A DNA stretch of 5,787 nt from an uncultured Treponema sp. Lineage in GTDB: Bacteria > Spirochaetota > Spirochaetia > Treponematales > Treponemataceae. The notes under the pieces are model-generated. The model searched no databases and was not told the DNA's origin. It saw only the letters and a program-made list of their open reading frames with translations. The stretch is from the NCBI GenBank assembly GCA_946538875.1, contig CAMNHD010000116.1:1-5787 (forward strand). The letters are read 5' to 3'. Shown piece by piece: positions 5,381 through 5,787 of the stretch. Within the stretch, counting starts at the first letter, position 1, and every line of letters starts with the position of its first letter. Made by a program: the position numbers and the translations under genes.

Positions 5381-5787
5381 TTATTTTGCCGGGGTGTAAT
5401 GGGCCACACCGTCGCCGCTTTCGCATGCAAAGAAGCCTGCCTTGTAACCGATAGCCTTTGTGTATGCATCCTGCACATTCTGGATGAAGGAGTCGATGTT
5501 GTCCTTATGAACAAGTGCGATTGCACAGCCGCCGAATCCTGCTCCTGTCATGCGTGCTCCAAGACATCCCTTCTGCTTCTGGGCTTCGCCAGCAAGTGTG
5601 TTCAACTCTATGCCGGTGACTTCGTAATCCTGGTCAAGGGACTGATGGCTCTGATTCAGAAGCTGTCCGAGCTTTGCAAGATCGCCGGCCTTCAGTGCCT
5701 GGACGGCATCCTTTACACGCTGATTTTCGTAGACACAGTGCTTTGCCCTCTTGTTCAGGACTGGATCTGCCACTGCTGACTTTACGG
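5381..5787 (-). CDS. galK: Galactokinase, C-terminal third (cut by window edge)
   Basis: The reading frame enters from the right edge (first complete codon at 5785-5783) and stops at TAA 5383-5381, giving 134 residues of a protein that is usually about 380-400. NKRAKHCVYENQRV, a DLAKLGQLLNQSHQSL stretch with DYEVTGIELNTL, and the GHMP-kinase glycine-rich motif GARMTGAGFGGC (5560-5525) are characteristic of galactokinases. The enzyme phosphorylates galactose with ATP to galactose 1-phosphate in the cytoplasm, the first committed Leloir step; the glycine-rich motif helps shape the active site. A GTG at 5773-5771 is internal Val, not a start, because the conserved frame continues upstream. No other gal gene is visible; the downstream gene has its own promoter and is not a sugar enzyme. 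Confidence 0.94.
   Translation of the reverse strand, partial: VKSAVADPVLNKRAKHCVYENQRVKDAVQALKAGDLAKLGQLLNQSHQSLDQDYEVTGIELNTLAGEAQKQKGCLGARMTGAGFGGCAIALVHKDNIDSFIQNVQDAYTKAIGYKAGFFACESGDGVAHYTPAK

Noticed and set aside
5771..5773. GTG as a start codon of a short protein
   Set aside because: Galactokinase homology continues through it to the window edge, so it encodes an internal Val.
5399..5779. A 126-codon plus-strand open frame at the right edge
   Set aside because: Exactly antisense to the conserved galactokinase C-terminus.
2104..5787. galK and the 1014-residue gene as an operon
   Set aside because: They share a strand, but a hairpin follows galK and a consensus TTGACA/TATATT promoter lies in the 232-base gap, so separate units are more likely.

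Overview
The window looks like part of a Gram-negative chromosome of intermediate GC content. A spirochaete of the Treponema group is my best guess. It rests on the overall look of the secreted proteins, a lipoprotein with an LSGC lipobox, and GC-rich structured intergenic DNA beside AT-rich promoters. No marker gene in the window settles it. Two genes are ordinary housekeeping genes cut by the window edges; the two complete genes between them encode exported proteins with no function I recognise.

Layout, left to right. (1) 1-436, minus strand: the N-terminal 145 residues of an RsuA-type 16S rRNA pseudouridine synthase. (2) 437-930: a 494-base divergent intergenic region. It holds a likely promoter for the synthase, a GC-rich hairpin-rich element (about 639-812), and a good sigma70-type promoter (844-872) with a dyad over its -35 box. 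(3) 931-1974, plus strand: a 347-residue lipoprotein of unknown function. (4) 1975-2103: 129 bases between convergent genes, packed with inverted repeats. (5) 2104-5148, minus strand: a 1014-residue secreted multidomain protein. It has three copies of a roughly 80-100-residue repeat, a thioredoxin-like domain with a CSRC active site, two DCxDGSC motifs bracketing that domain, a Pro/Ala/Thr linker built on 9-bp tandem DNA repeats, and a C-terminal region of about 270 residues that I do not recognise. (6) 5149-5380: its leader and strong promoter, then a hairpin after the galactokinase gene. (7) 5381-5787, minus strand: the C-terminal third of galactokinase (galK).

The genes do not look like one pathway. 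galK and the 1014-residue gene share a strand but are separated by a hairpin and a fresh consensus promoter, so they are probably separate transcription units. The lipoprotein and the 1014-residue protein are convergent and both exported, but nothing in the sequence ties them functionally. The most interesting object is the 1014-residue protein: a thiol-disulfide domain inserted between repeats of an unrecognised module and flanked by two matched Cys-pair motifs.
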